This document shows, piece after piece, positions 51,186-59,816 of a stretch of 64,000 nt of DNA. Origin of the DNA: Microbacterium timonense (GTDB lineage: Bacteria; Actinomycetota; Actinomycetes; Actinomycetales; Microbacteriaceae); NCBI RefSeq assembly GCF_900292075.1, contig NZ_OLMV01000001.1, positions 806,001 to 870,000 of the forward strand, in the 5' to 3' direction. Below the pieces are notes generated by a model. It saw nothing but the letters and a program-made list of their open reading frames with translations. It was not told the DNA's origin and searched no databases. Made by a program: the position numbers and the translations under genes. Numbering within the stretch: the stretch's first letter is position 1; the number at the start of each line of letters is the position of its first letter.

Positions 51186-51452
51186 TCAGCCGCCCAGCGA
51201 CTCGTAGATCTCTTTGCAGGTGGGGCAGACCGGGAACTTCTCCGGGTCGCGGCCGGGCGTCCACTTCTTGCCGCACAGCGCGCGTACCGGCTTGCCGGTG
51301 AGCGCCGACTCGAGGATCTTGTCCTTCTTCACGTAGTGCGAGAAGCGCTCGTGGTCCCCCGGCTCGATGGTCTCTTCGCGAAGAAGCTCTTCGAGCTCGC
51401 GATCGAGGGTCGCGACGCCTCCCTGGTCGGGGCTGTCAAGGGGGGTGCTCAT
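51186..51452 (-). CDS. DUF3039-domain protein
   Basis: This 88-residue protein contains HERFSHYVKKDKILESALTGKPVRALCGKKWTPGRDPEKFPVCPTCKEIY, the DUF3039 pattern of actinobacteria. Cys residues (ALCGKKW and CPTC) form a likely zinc site. It is a small cytoplasmic protein of unknown role, convergent with pncB. Confidence 0.88.
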   Translation of the reverse strand: MSTPLDSPDQGGVATLDRELEELLREETIEPGDHERFSHYVKKDKILESALTGKPVRALCGKKWTPGRDPEKFPVCPTCKEIYESLGG

Positions 51453-51511
51453 GGTCTGCCAGTGTAGTCGCGGACGGTCGCGATGGGGCGGGCGATCGTG
51501 CGCGCATGCGC

Positions 51512-53077
51512 TCAGGTCGACTCGGCGAACTCCATGATGCGACCGCCACGGCGTTCGAAGGCGATCGACCCGATCGTCACCCCGACGACCAGCACGCCCA
51601 GACCGATCCCCAGCCCGCTCCACATGGCGGTGGTCGCGGCATCCATGTCGCCCTGCAGGGCCAGCCACCCGCACCACAGCACGGGCGCCGAGAGGATCAG
51701 CGCGCCGAGCATGACAGCACCCTGGGCCAGCGCACCGCCGGAGCCTGTGCGCTGCGGCTGCTGGAACGGACTCTCCCCCGGACGCGACACCGCGTACGGC
51801 GCGACCACGGAGGAGATGCTGGAGAGCCCCAGACCGGTGAGGAACAGCGATGCGCACGCGCCCGTCATCGCGGGCAGGATCGCCCACCGCCCGTGCAGCG
51901 ACACCGCGATGGGAACAGCCACCGCCAGCAGCGGCACACCGACCAGCAGCACCGGCACCAGGCGACCTACGCGATCGGACACACCCCGCACACCGCTGGC
52001 GATGTGCATCCACACCGCCGTGGAGTCGTACGCCACGTCGTCGTGCGGAAGCCATCCGAGGAACAGGGCGGCGAACGGCACGGGAACGAGCACGACGAGC
52101 TCCGGCGGCACGCCCGCGATCAGGAGGGGCACGGTCGTGATCGCGGCGGCGACCGGGATGACGAGCGCGTTGACGACGTAGCGTCGATCGCCGAACCAGT
52201 AGACGAGGCTGCGCGCAGCCACCGCGCCGCCGGGCGTTCCGGGTGCCACCGCGAACCAGCCGAGTCCGCCGCGCTCGCGACCGACACCGGGTCGTTCGGT
52301 GGTGGTGAGCACGCGCCGCACGACCCACACCCACACCAGCCCCAGCACCAGCACGGTGGCGACCGCGACGGCCACAGGCAACCACACCTGTTCACCGGAT
52401 GCCACCACGCCGGGAAGGGCCCACGCGGCGCCGAGCGGCGTCGCCGCCAGCGCTCCCACGGCATCCAGAAGCTGCGGCGGGACGCTCCCCCGCCACTCGA
52501 GGGACGACAAGAACACGCCGACGGGGACGACGACCACCAGCACCACCAGGACGAAGACGCCGGAGAGCTCGCGCGAGCGCCGCTCGCGGAGGAACATCGC
52601 CGCCAGCGCCATGCAGATGCGCGCCAGAATCGCAGACGTGAGTACTCCCAGCAGCACGGAGACGATGGTGACCGGCACGGGGACGCCGTGATCGGCCCAC
52701 ACCACAGCCGTGCTGATGGCGACGGCGATCAGCACGAAGATCGGCACGCTCAGCAGTCCCGCCACCACCAGCACCATGGCGAGCGGCCCGCGCGGCAGGG
52801 CGAACAGCGCGAAGCGACGCGGATCGAGCGGGTCGTCGACGGAGGCGAACAGCGGTGCCAGCGCGAAGCCCAGCGTCACCGCGGAGCCACCCAGCACGGT
52901 CACCGCGAGGACGGCATCGGTGGAGGCATCCGACATCGTGAGGATCGCCCAGCAGGCCGCCACCGTCGCCGCGACCAAAAGCACCAGCCCGGTGGTCACG
53001 CGAGCCACATGGCGGCCGTCCCCGCGCAGCGCGCCGAACAGCAGCGCGAGTCTCAGTCGGAGAACGTGTGCAACCAC
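51512..53077 (-). CDS. ABC exporter permease, large multi-span
   Basis: This 521-residue membrane protein starts at GTG 53077 (VVAHVLRLRLALLFG) and overlaps the end of the ATPase gene by 25 nt. About twelve hydrophobic segments are spread over the protein, with no soluble domain except a small loop near residues 285-320. It is the membrane partner of the downstream-coded ATPase in the usual two-gene exporter layout. The substrate is unknown. Confidence 0.8.
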   Translation of the reverse strand: MVAHVLRLRLALLFGALRGDGRHVARVTTGLVLLVAATVAACWAILTMSDASTDAVLAVTVLGGSAVTLGFALAPLFASVDDPLDPRRFALFALPRGPLAMVLVVAGLLSVPIFVLIAVAISTAVVWADHGVPVPVTIVSVLLGVLTSAILARICMALAAMFLRERRSRELSGVFVLVVLVVVVPVGVFLSSLEWRGSVPPQLLDAVGALAATPLGAAWALPGVVASGEQVWLPVAVAVATVLVLGLVWVWVVRRVLTTTERPGVGRERGGLGWFAVAPGTPGGAVAARSLVYWFGDRRYVVNALVIPVAAAITTVPLLIAGVPPELVVLVPVPFAALFLGWLPHDDVAYDSTAVWMHIASGVRGVSDRVGRLVPVLLVGVPLLAVAVPIAVSLHGRWAILPAMTGACASLFLTGLGLSSISSVVAPYAVSRPGESPFQQPQRTGSGGALAQGAVMLGALILSAPVLWCGWLALQGDMDAATTAMWSGLGIGLGVLVVGVTIGSIAFERRGGRIMEFAEST

Positions 53078-54579
53078 TCGAGGCCCTCCACATCGCTGAG
53101 CCCGCCCGCGAGCTCCACGAAGCGCTGCTCGAGCGTGAGCTCGCCACGCACCTCGTCCACTGTGCCCTCGGCGAGCACCTGGCCCGCGACGATCACAGCG
53201 ACGCGCGTGCACACCCGCTCCACGAGCTCCATGCCGTGGCTCGAGAGGATCACCGTGCCGCCGTGCGCCACATAGGTGGAGAGGATGTCGAGGATGACGG
53301 CGCTGGAGACCGGATCGACCGCCTCGAACGGCTCGTCGAGCACCAGCAGGCGCGGCGAGTGGATGAGCGCCCCGGCGAGCATGACCTTCTTCAGCATGCC
53401 CGCGGAGTAGTCCGAGACGCTTCGTCCGAGAGCATCGCCGAGGTCGAACGCCCGCGCGAGGTCGCCTGTGCGGCTCTCGACCACGGCCGGCGGGAGCCCT
53501 CGCAGCACCCCGTAGTAGTAGAGAAGCTGGCGTCCGGTGAGGCGGTCGAAGGTCCGCAGCCTGTCGGGAAGGACGCCCATGAGCTTCTTCGCGGCCAGGG
53601 GCTTCGCTCCTGCGTTCACACCGCCGACGTGGATGGTGCCGCGGTCGGGCTCGAGCAGAGCGGCGATCATCGACAGCGTGGTCGTCTTACCTGCACCATT
53701 CGGACCGACCAGGCCGTAGAACGTCCCGGCGGGAACCGTGAGGTCGATGCCGTCGACGGCGAGGGTGCTGCCGAATCGCTTGCTCACTCCGCGGAGGACG
53801 AGCGCGTCGCCCGCCGTCGCCGCCTCAGGCGACAGCGGAAGGGTCAGTGATGCCGTGCCCGGCTTGTCCTCCCCCGCGTAGCCCTCCTCGGGGGTCGCGA
53901 GAAGCGGCGCGGCGGTCGTGACGTCGGTGACGGGGTCCGGCGCGGGCTCGACCTCCGGTTCCGCCACGGGTTCAGCGACTTCAGCCTCCACCGGGGCAGC
54001 GGCTTCAGCCTCCACCGGGACAGCGGCTTCCACCGGGACAGCGGCTTCCACCGGGACAGCGGCTTCCACCGGGCCAGCGGCTTCCACCGGGCCAGCGGCG
54101 TCGACCGGGATCTCCGCGTCGACCTCGACGGCGTCGGGCTCTGCCGGCGCCTGGACCGGTGCGTCCGCCTCAGGCTGTGGCGCCTCGCCCTCGGGCTGCG
54201 GCGCTTCGCTCTCCGGCACTGACGGCGCTTCGAGTGCGTGACCGGCTTCGTCGGTACCGGCGACGTGCGGTGCGGAGGTGTCGGCCGGCAGCGGAGGGCG
54301 CGGCGGGATCACGATGCCGGCGGCGGCACTGGCCGCGAGCTCCAGGTCACTGGGAAGCGGAGGCGGCGGACCCGGATCGGGCGGTGCTGCAACCGGTCGC
54401 TTCTTGCGCGGCGCAGGCTTCTTCGACGCATCGGCGCGCGGTTTGCGCGGCGGGCGACGCGGTTTGTCGGGAGTGGGAGCGGAGGCAGCCGAATCCTTGA
54501 GCGGAACGACGCGCACCGCCTGGTGACGGTCCGGCTCTTCCGGATCGATGTCGTTCGGCACCGGGAGGGAGGCTGTCAC
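53053..54579 (-). CDS. ABC transporter ATPase with 250-residue disordered N-terminus
   Basis: This protein has 508 residues. The ATPase is the C-terminal half: Walker A GPNGAGKTT, signature region DYSAGMLKKVMLAGAL (the usual LSGGQ is replaced by YSAGM, as in several exporter ATPases), Walker B RLLVLDEPFEAVD and switch SSHGMELVE. The first about 250 residues are Ala/Pro/Glu-rich with basic patches (KPAPRKKRPV) and a tandem PVEAAV repeat, probably disordered and cytoplasmic. It is translationally coupled to the permease. The ATG 54579 is used, but a start near residue 255 would give a normal ATPase. Confidence 0.85.
   Translation of the reverse strand: MTASLPVPNDIDPEEPDRHQAVRVVPLKDSAASAPTPDKPRRPPRKPRADASKKPAPRKKRPVAAPPDPGPPPPLPSDLELAASAAAGIVIPPRPPLPADTSAPHVAGTDEAGHALEAPSVPESEAPQPEGEAPQPEADAPVQAPAEPDAVEVDAEIPVDAAGPVEAAGPVEAAVPVEAAVPVEAAVPVEAEAAAPVEAEVAEPVAEPEVEPAPDPVTDVTTAAPLLATPEEGYAGEDKPGTASLTLPLSPEAATAGDALVLRGVSKRFGSTLAVDGIDLTVPAGTFYGLVGPNGAGKTTTLSMIAALLEPDRGTIHVGGVNAGAKPLAAKKLMGVLPDRLRTFDRLTGRQLLYYYGVLRGLPPAVVESRTGDLARAFDLGDALGRSVSDYSAGMLKKVMLAGALIHSPRLLVLDEPFEAVDPVSSAVILDILSTYVAHGGTVILSSHGMELVERVCTRVAVIVAGQVLAEGTVDEVRGELTLEQRFVELAGGLSDVEGLEWLHTFSD
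53991..54110. repeat. 18-bp tandem repeats encoding PVEAAV
   Basis: CTTCCACCGGGACAGCGG-type 18-bp units recur about six times, with GGGCCAGCGG variants. The 18-bp length keeps the frame, giving six-residue PVEAA(V/G) repeats in the ABC ATPase N-terminus. Copy number is likely variable. Confidence 0.8.
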
Positions 54580-54806
54580 CGAACCAACGTATCAAGCGGG
54601 TCCGCCACGGGGCAGTCGCCGTTCCCGATTGGCGCGAGACAGATGTGTGTCGTGGCACCGATGCGCCTTTTACACCGAATGTCACGAATCGGCAACGGGG
54701 GCGGCTGATTCTGCGCCTTCCCAGGGGCCATCGCTACCATGGTCCCGGCACGAAGGGGTGTCCGGCCGGTGAACCGGCAGTGAATCACGCACTTCAGGAG
54801 CAGATT

Positions 54807-55499
54807 TTGACCCTTCAGACCGTCATTCTCGCAGCCGGCATGGGCTCGCGGCTGGGACGCAGCCTTCCCAAGCCGCTCACCGAGCTCGGCGACGGCCGCA
54901 GCATCATGCAGCAGCAGCACGACAACATCCGTGCCGCATTCGGCCGTGACGCCAAGATCACCACGGTGGTCGGGTACCGGGCCGAGACCATCGTCGAGGC
55001 GTTCCCCGACGTGGACTACGTCTACAACGACCGGTACGACCAGACCAACACGTCCAAGAGCCTGCTGCGCGCCCTCGCGACCACCGGCCGGGCCGGCGTG
55101 CTGTGGATGAACGGCGATGTCGTGTTCGATCCGCGCGTGCTCGGCCGCGCCATCTCACTGATCGAGCGCGACCAGTCCTTCGTGACCGTGAACACGGCCA
55201 AGGTCAGCGACGAGGAGGTCAAGTACACCGTGACCTCCGAGGGTTACATCAAGGAGCTGTCGAAGACGGTCAAGGGCGGGATCGGCGAGGCCGTCGGCAT
55301 CAACTACATCTCCAGCCGCGACAAGAAGGCGTTCATGCGCCACCTCACCCGCGTCGACGACCAGGACTACTTCGAGCGCGGCCTCGAGCTCGCCATCGCA
55401 GAGGACGGCGTCCTGCTCCAGCCGCTGGACATCTCCGATCTGTACGCCGTCGAGGTGGACTTCGCGGAAGACCTCGAGCGCGCGAACCTGTTCGTCTGA
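54807..55499 (+). CDS. NTP-transferase (sugar/choline-phosphate cytidylyltransferase-like)
   Basis: This 230-residue nucleotidyltransferase has the nucleotide-binding motif VILAAGMGSRLG, followed by LPKPLTELGDG and WMNGDVVFDP (metal-binding Asp). The TTG at 54807 is chosen because AGGAG lies 6 nt upstream and the motif begins five residues in; a GTG 27 nt earlier is the alternative. It resembles LicC/phosphocholine cytidylyltransferase-type enzymes that make CDP-activated alcohols. It is 3 kb from CDP-glycerol transferase genes, so it may supply the activated precursor. Confidence 0.82.
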   Translation: MTLQTVILAAGMGSRLGRSLPKPLTELGDGRSIMQQQHDNIRAAFGRDAKITTVVGYRAETIVEAFPDVDYVYNDRYDQTNTSKSLLRALATTGRAGVLWMNGDVVFDPRVLGRAISLIERDQSFVTVNTAKVSDEEVKYTVTSEGYIKELSKTVKGGIGEAVGINYISSRDKKAFMRHLTRVDDQDYFERGLELAIAEDGVLLQPLDISDLYAVEVDFAEDLERANLFV

Positions 55500-55520
55500 C
55501 GGATTCCTGCCCGGTGTCAA

Positions 55521-55540
55521 CCCTGAGCAGCTGCTCAGGG
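55521..55540 (+). terminator. 20-bp palindrome after the nucleotidyltransferase gene
   Basis: CCCTGAGCAGCTGCTCAGGG is a perfect palindrome 21 nt after the stop codon. It can fold to an 8-bp stem with a tetraloop and precedes a short run of T and C. Probable terminator. Confidence 0.6.
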
Positions 55541-55562
55541 TCGTGCGCATAGGATCGGCGCG

Positions 55563-56483
55563 ATGGCCGAGAAGGTTCACCGCATCCACTCGCTGCCGGG
55601 CGACGCCCCGTGGCACGGCGGCCTGCCGCCGACGGGGTCTGACGAGCACCCGTTCACCATCCGCGCGCTGGACCGCGTCCTGGCCATCCAGCGCCCCGTC
55701 GTGCTCGCGCATCTGCGCAGCATCCGTCTCAGGAATCCGGATGCCTCGCCGGCCGAGATCGTCCGGATCCTCGAGAGGCGGTATCTCGCGGCGGTGACCA
55801 CCGGCGGCGCAGCCGTCGGGGCGACCGCGGTGATCCCGGGCATCGGAACGGGGGTCACGCTGGCTCTCAGCGGCGTCGAGACGGTGGGATTCCTCGAGGC
55901 CACCACGCTGTTCGCGCAGTCCGTAGCGGAGGTGCACGGCATCCCTGTGGCGGACCCCGATCGCGCGCGGGCGCTCGTGCTCACCCTCATGCTGGGCAAG
56001 GAGGGCGTCGACCTGGTCACCCAGCTGGCGGGACAGGCCGCGGGGCGGGGTCCCACCCGTGCGGCGTACTGGGGCGAGATGGTCACCAAGACGCTTCCTC
56101 GCGCGGCCGTCGGCCCCCTGGTCGATCGCCTCAAGACCGCGTTCATCCACCAGTTCGCGGCGCGCGGCGGGGCCTCGTGGCTCGGCAAGGCGCTGCCCTT
56201 CGGCATCGGCGCGGCGATCGGCGGGGCCGGCAACCATATCCTCGGACGCCGTGTCCTAGTGGGGTCGCGGCGCGCCTTCGGCGTTCCCCCGCTGACGTTG
56301 CCGGTCGACGTGGAACCTCGCCCGGGCGCGGACAGGATCGAGCGACTCGCGAGCCGCGGGATCCGGCGGGCGGGCCAGGCCGTGGCCGGGGGCGTCTCCC
56401 GCGGGACGACCGCGATCGGTCACATCGTCGGTCGGCGCCGGCCCGCGATCGAGCAGGGTCCCGACACACCGCCCTCCCCCTGA
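55563..56483 (+). CDS. EcsC-like hypothetical protein
   Basis: This 306-residue protein has an amphipathic, Gly/Ala-rich region (TGGAAVGATAVIPGIGTGVTLALSGVETVGFLEATTLFAQSVAEVHG) of the type found in EcsC-related proteins, then a second hydrophobic region near residue 215 (LPFGIGAAIGGAGNHILG). No catalytic motif is seen. The C-terminus is basic (RRRPAIEQG). Membrane-associated, function unknown. Confidence 0.65.
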   Translation: MAEKVHRIHSLPGDAPWHGGLPPTGSDEHPFTIRALDRVLAIQRPVVLAHLRSIRLRNPDASPAEIVRILERRYLAAVTTGGAAVGATAVIPGIGTGVTLALSGVETVGFLEATTLFAQSVAEVHGIPVADPDRARALVLTLMLGKEGVDLVTQLAGQAAGRGPTRAAYWGEMVTKTLPRAAVGPLVDRLKTAFIHQFAARGGASWLGKALPFGIGAAIGGAGNHILGRRVLVGSRRAFGVPPLTLPVDVEPRPGADRIERLASRGIRRAGQAVAGGVSRGTTAIGHIVGRRRPAIEQGPDTPPSP

Positions 56484-56533
56484 ACCGGATCGCGACCTGA
56501 CGTCATCGTCATCGACGGGGTGACAATGAGGGT

Positions 56534-56761
56534 ATGGGTCTGTTCAGTCAACGTCCCGAAGAGACGAACGAGTGGGCGGGGCTCCCGTCCGAGCCGGCAC
56601 GTCCCCAGACAGCTGCGGAGCGACTGGCCGATGCCGCGCCCGTCGATGTCGTCGGGCTCGGTCCCGGCGATCTCGGCACCGGAGCCGTCGAGTCCATCGT
56701 CATTCCCGTGAAGCCGGTCGTCGAGATCGCCGAATCCCGGGATACCGGCGCCGACGGCTAG
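56534..56761 (+). CDS. Small hypothetical actinobacterial protein
   Basis: This 75-residue acidic protein (MGLFSQRPEETNEWAGLPSEP) is the type that recurs as a conserved stand-alone gene in Microbacteriaceae. The C-terminus contains SIVIPVKPVVEIAES. No domain is assigned. Confidence 0.6.
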   Translation: MGLFSQRPEETNEWAGLPSEPARPQTAAERLADAAPVDVVGLGPGDLGTGAVESIVIPVKPVVEIAESRDTGADG

Positions 56762-57011
56762 CCGCGCGACGCGTCGGGAGGGGCCGAAGGCGAGCGGAGC
56801 ATGTCTGTTGACGCGCACCGGGTGTGAAAGCGGCGGGCTGGATCGCCCGAATCGGGCCGCCGCGGGGCCCGCAACGGCGTGTCGTCCCGCCGCTTTGACG
56901 CGGCGTCGCCTCGCCCCGGGGAGCTCCCCGGCTCACCTCCCTTGCAGTCGGGCGTGCGCTTCTGCTCGAAGACTCGAACCGGCCGTCGGCCGCCCGCCGA
57001 GCAGGCAGGGC
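56762..57011. other. Gap without a gene
   Basis: There is no supported ORF. It contains GC-rich partial inverted repeats (around 56,845-56,900, CGGCGGG and CCCGCCG). The region should hold the promoter of the maltokinase gene, but no clear -35/-10 pair is visible. Confidence 0.4.
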
Positions 57012-57025
57012 TGCAAGCGCTTGCA
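57012..57025. promoter_or_regulatory. LacI-type operator upstream of maltokinase
   Basis: TGCAAGCGCTTGCA is a perfect 14-bp palindrome with the central CG of LacI-family operators; it matches the MalR/maltose-type sites of actinobacteria. It lies 44 bp before the ATG, the right distance to block transcription. No LacI-family gene is in the window, so the regulator acts from elsewhere. Confidence 0.75.
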
Positions 57026-57069
57026 TTCAATCCTCGACACGCTTCACCTGCGGGCATACGCTCGCAGGT

Positions 57070-58470
57070 ATGGACAGCACCGTGGCGTGCCTTGCGGCGT
57101 GGATGCCGCGGCAGCGGTGGTACGCCGCGAAAGGGCGACCGCCGAGCCTTCGCCTCGTCTCGTGGTGGGATCTCACCGGCGACGAGTCGGCCGACGGCGC
57201 GTCACCGCTCGACGCCGACGTCCGGGTGCGCACATTCCTCGTGGCCGACGAGGGGGCGCTGCCCACCGTTCTGTATCAGATCCCCGTGGTGGAGCGCGCC
57301 ACGGAGTCCGTCGATGCGGATCCCGCACATGTCATCGGCAGCCCCACCCCCGGAACCACCTTCATCGACGGCCCGCACGACCCCGCGTACGCGCAAGCGC
57401 TGCTGCGGCTCGTCGCACGAGGAGGGACCGCTCGCGGGCCTCAGACCGCCGCTGTCGGCCATCCGTCCTCGCGCACGCCGTCGCCGGCGGGAGCATCGTC
57501 CCGGGTGGTCAGCGGCGAGCAGTCCAACACCTCGCTGATCTATGAAGGCCCCGATGTGTCGGTGATCTGCAAGGTCTACCGGCAGCTGCACCCTGGGCTC
57601 AATCCCGACATCGAGCTTCAAGAGGGGCTGGCTGCCGCCGGATCAGCACACGTGCCACGCCCCATCGGCTGGTTGGAGGGGACCTGGCCGGATCCCGAAA
57701 CAGCTCGCGGCGTCGTACAGGGATCGCTCGCCTTCGCGCAGGAGTTCCTTCCCGGCGTGGAGGACGCCTGGCGCGTCGCCCTGCACGCGGCGGCGCGGGG
57801 CGAGGACTTCCACGCCGCGGCGCACGCGCTGGGAAGCGCAACGGCGGAAGTCCACCTCGCGCTGGCACGGTGCTTCCCCACAAGACCGCCGACCGCCGCC
57901 GACCGGGATGCCACCGCCGCGACGTGGAGGCGCCGATTGTCGATCGCCATCGCCGAGGTTCCGGAGCTCGCCCCGCATCAAGCGGCAGCAGAGGCCGTGT
58001 ACCGCCGCGCTCTCGCAGTGCCGTGGCCGCCGCTGCAGCGGATACACGGCGACTACCACCTGGGGCAGGTGCTCCACTCCCCCGAGCGCGGCTGGGTGCT
58101 GCTGGACTTCGAGGGCGAGCCGCTGCGGCCCATGGCCGAACGCACGCGGCCGGATCTCGCGCTGCGTGATGTGGCCGGGATGCTGCGTTCGTTCGACTAT
58201 GTCGCGGGCTCCCTGCGGCTCGACGATCCGGACCGGTCCCGGTCCGCCGACGTCGTGCGCGGCTGGGCGCGCGACGCCAGGAACGGGTTCCTCGCCGGGT
58301 ACGCGACCACCGCCGGCGACCTCGACCCCGGGCATCCCCTGCTGGCCGCGCTCGAACTCGACAAGGCCGTCTACGAGGCGATCTACGAGGCGCGCAATCG
58401 CCCGACCTGGGTCGCCATTCCGCTGGGCGCGATCTCGCGGCTGGTCGCGCGGCCCACTCCTGTCGGCTGA
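57070..58470 (+). CDS. mak: Maltokinase-like phosphotransferase
   Basis: This 466-residue protein has an N-terminal cap-like domain (CLAAWMPRQRWYAAKGRPP) and a kinase-like core with RIHGDYHLGQVL (catalytic loop) and VLLDFEGEPLRPM (metal-binding Asp), characteristic of maltokinase Mak. Mak phosphorylates maltose to maltose-1-phosphate for the GlgE alpha-glucan pathway. The partner genes treS and glgE are not adjacent here. A linker of about 25 residues near position 120-150 (TARGPQTAAVGHPSSRTPSP) is unusual. Confidence 0.85.
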   Translation: MDSTVACLAAWMPRQRWYAAKGRPPSLRLVSWWDLTGDESADGASPLDADVRVRTFLVADEGALPTVLYQIPVVERATESVDADPAHVIGSPTPGTTFIDGPHDPAYAQALLRLVARGGTARGPQTAAVGHPSSRTPSPAGASSRVVSGEQSNTSLIYEGPDVSVICKVYRQLHPGLNPDIELQEGLAAAGSAHVPRPIGWLEGTWPDPETARGVVQGSLAFAQEFLPGVEDAWRVALHAAARGEDFHAAAHALGSATAEVHLALARCFPTRPPTAADRDATAATWRRRLSIAIAEVPELAPHQAAAEAVYRRALAVPWPPLQRIHGDYHLGQVLHSPERGWVLLDFEGEPLRPMAERTRPDLALRDVAGMLRSFDYVAGSLRLDDPDRSRSADVVRGWARDARNGFLAGYATTAGDLDPGHPLLAALELDKAVYEAIYEARNRPTWVAIPLGAISRLVARPTPVG

Positions 58471-58497
58471 CGCCGCCGAGCCCTCGCGCCTTCCGGC

Positions 58498-59775
58498 TCA
58501 GACCTCGTCGTCCAGTTCTGCTTCGTCTTCCGGCTCGTCGTCGGCATCGTCCGCGGATCGCGCGTACCACGATTCCCACTCGTCCATCAGCCGCTGCACG
58601 GCGGCGTGGAAGCGCGCCGTCGCGGCACCCGGCGTCGTGTCGCCGAAGTAGTGCCTGACCCAATGCTCCAGCCGGGCGACCGCCTCCGGGTCCGCCAGCA
58701 CGCGCTCCGCCTGCGCGACGATGTCGGATGCCGCGTCCGCGTCCAGCCACTCGCACGCCGACAGATACCCGTGCGTGTCGATCGCCGCGGCCGGGTCGAC
58801 CGGGCGCGTGATCATCAGCGGCTTGTCGGCGGCCAGCCGGTCGTAGACCATAGCCGAGATGTCGACGACTGCCACGTCGGCCGCCGCCAGCTGCCAGCCG
58901 AGGTCGGGCCCGTCGTCGAACACGTGCTGCGCTGACGGGTCGCTCGCATTGGCTGCCGCCAAGGCGGCGATGATGCGCTTGTTCGCGGCCCCGTACTCCG
59001 GATCGACCACCCCCGAACGCGGGTGCGGGCGATAGATGACCCGGTGCCGCCCGGTCGCGAGCAGCGCCGTCACCAGCGCCTCGCCGTGCGTGGCGATCGA
59101 GCCGTAGTGGGCGGAAGGCCGGTCGCCTTCCCACGTGGGCGCGTACAGCACCACCGTGCGGTGGTCGGGCATATAGGGAAGCGTGCCCGAGTAGTGATCG
59201 GCCTGCGGACGCCCGATCTCGATGGTGCGACGGTCGATGTCGTAATCCCACAGCACCCGCGACAGCCGCTCTCGCGCGGCGTCGCCGGCGATCATCGCGT
59301 AGTCGTACGCCTTGTACTGATTGGTGGTCATGTACATCTTGTCGGACTCGCCGTGGTTGATGAACACGTGCCAGCGCCGCCCGTACCGGAACATCTGGAA
59401 GTTGCGGGTGTTCTGGTTCACGTAGAACACGACACGGATGTCCTGCTTCGCGATGAAGGCCTCGAGATCCCTCACGGTCGGCACGAACGCGACCGGCAGC
59501 GCGTCGTCCGCCAAGAGCGCTCGTGCACCGGTCGCCGAGCGACTGAGCACCACCACCGGCCACGTCCTTGCCAGACCCGACAACGGCTTGTACCACTGCC
59601 GCATCTGGTACATGTTGACCGCGCCGTCCGCGAAGTACACCGCCACCCGGTAGTGGAACGGCGCGTGGGGCGGGCGAGCGGCCAGAGCCCGTCGCACATC
59701 GATGACCGCGGAGCGGCTGCGCACGGCCTTGCGTACCAGCGCGACCGCCTTCTTGGCATCGGAGACGAGACCCAC
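58498..59775 (-). CDS. CDP-glycerol glycerophosphotransferase-family protein
   Basis: This 425-residue protein of the teichoic-acid polymerase fold has the ligand-binding RPHPRSGVVDPEYG, LYAPTWEGDRPSAHYG and VAVVDISAMVYDRLAADKP, the HRPH and DxS segments of the family. The C-terminus is acidic (DDADDEPEDEAELDDEV). It lacks a membrane segment; the enzyme should act on the cytoplasmic side on a lipid-linked polymer. It is part of a glycosyltransferase cluster, divergent from a family-2 transferase. Confidence 0.85.
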   Translation of the reverse strand: MGLVSDAKKAVALVRKAVRSRSAVIDVRRALAARPPHAPFHYRVAVYFADGAVNMYQMRQWYKPLSGLARTWPVVVLSRSATGARALLADDALPVAFVPTVRDLEAFIAKQDIRVVFYVNQNTRNFQMFRYGRRWHVFINHGESDKMYMTTNQYKAYDYAMIAGDAARERLSRVLWDYDIDRRTIEIGRPQADHYSGTLPYMPDHRTVVLYAPTWEGDRPSAHYGSIATHGEALVTALLATGRHRVIYRPHPRSGVVDPEYGAANKRIIAALAAANASDPSAQHVFDDGPDLGWQLAAADVAVVDISAMVYDRLAADKPLMITRPVDPAAAIDTHGYLSACEWLDADAASDIVAQAERVLADPEAVARLEHWVRHYFGDTTPGAATARFHAAVQRLMDEWESWYARSADDADDEPEDEAELDDEV

Positions 59776-59816
59776 CCGTCCAGCCTACCCAGGGGCACCC
59801 GTGACATGATCGACGC

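Noticed and set aside
55155..56237. A 360-codon minus-strand frame opposite the EcsC-like gene
   Set aside because: It covers two recognised plus-strand genes and their gap, and its translation is Arg/Asp/His-rich without a domain.
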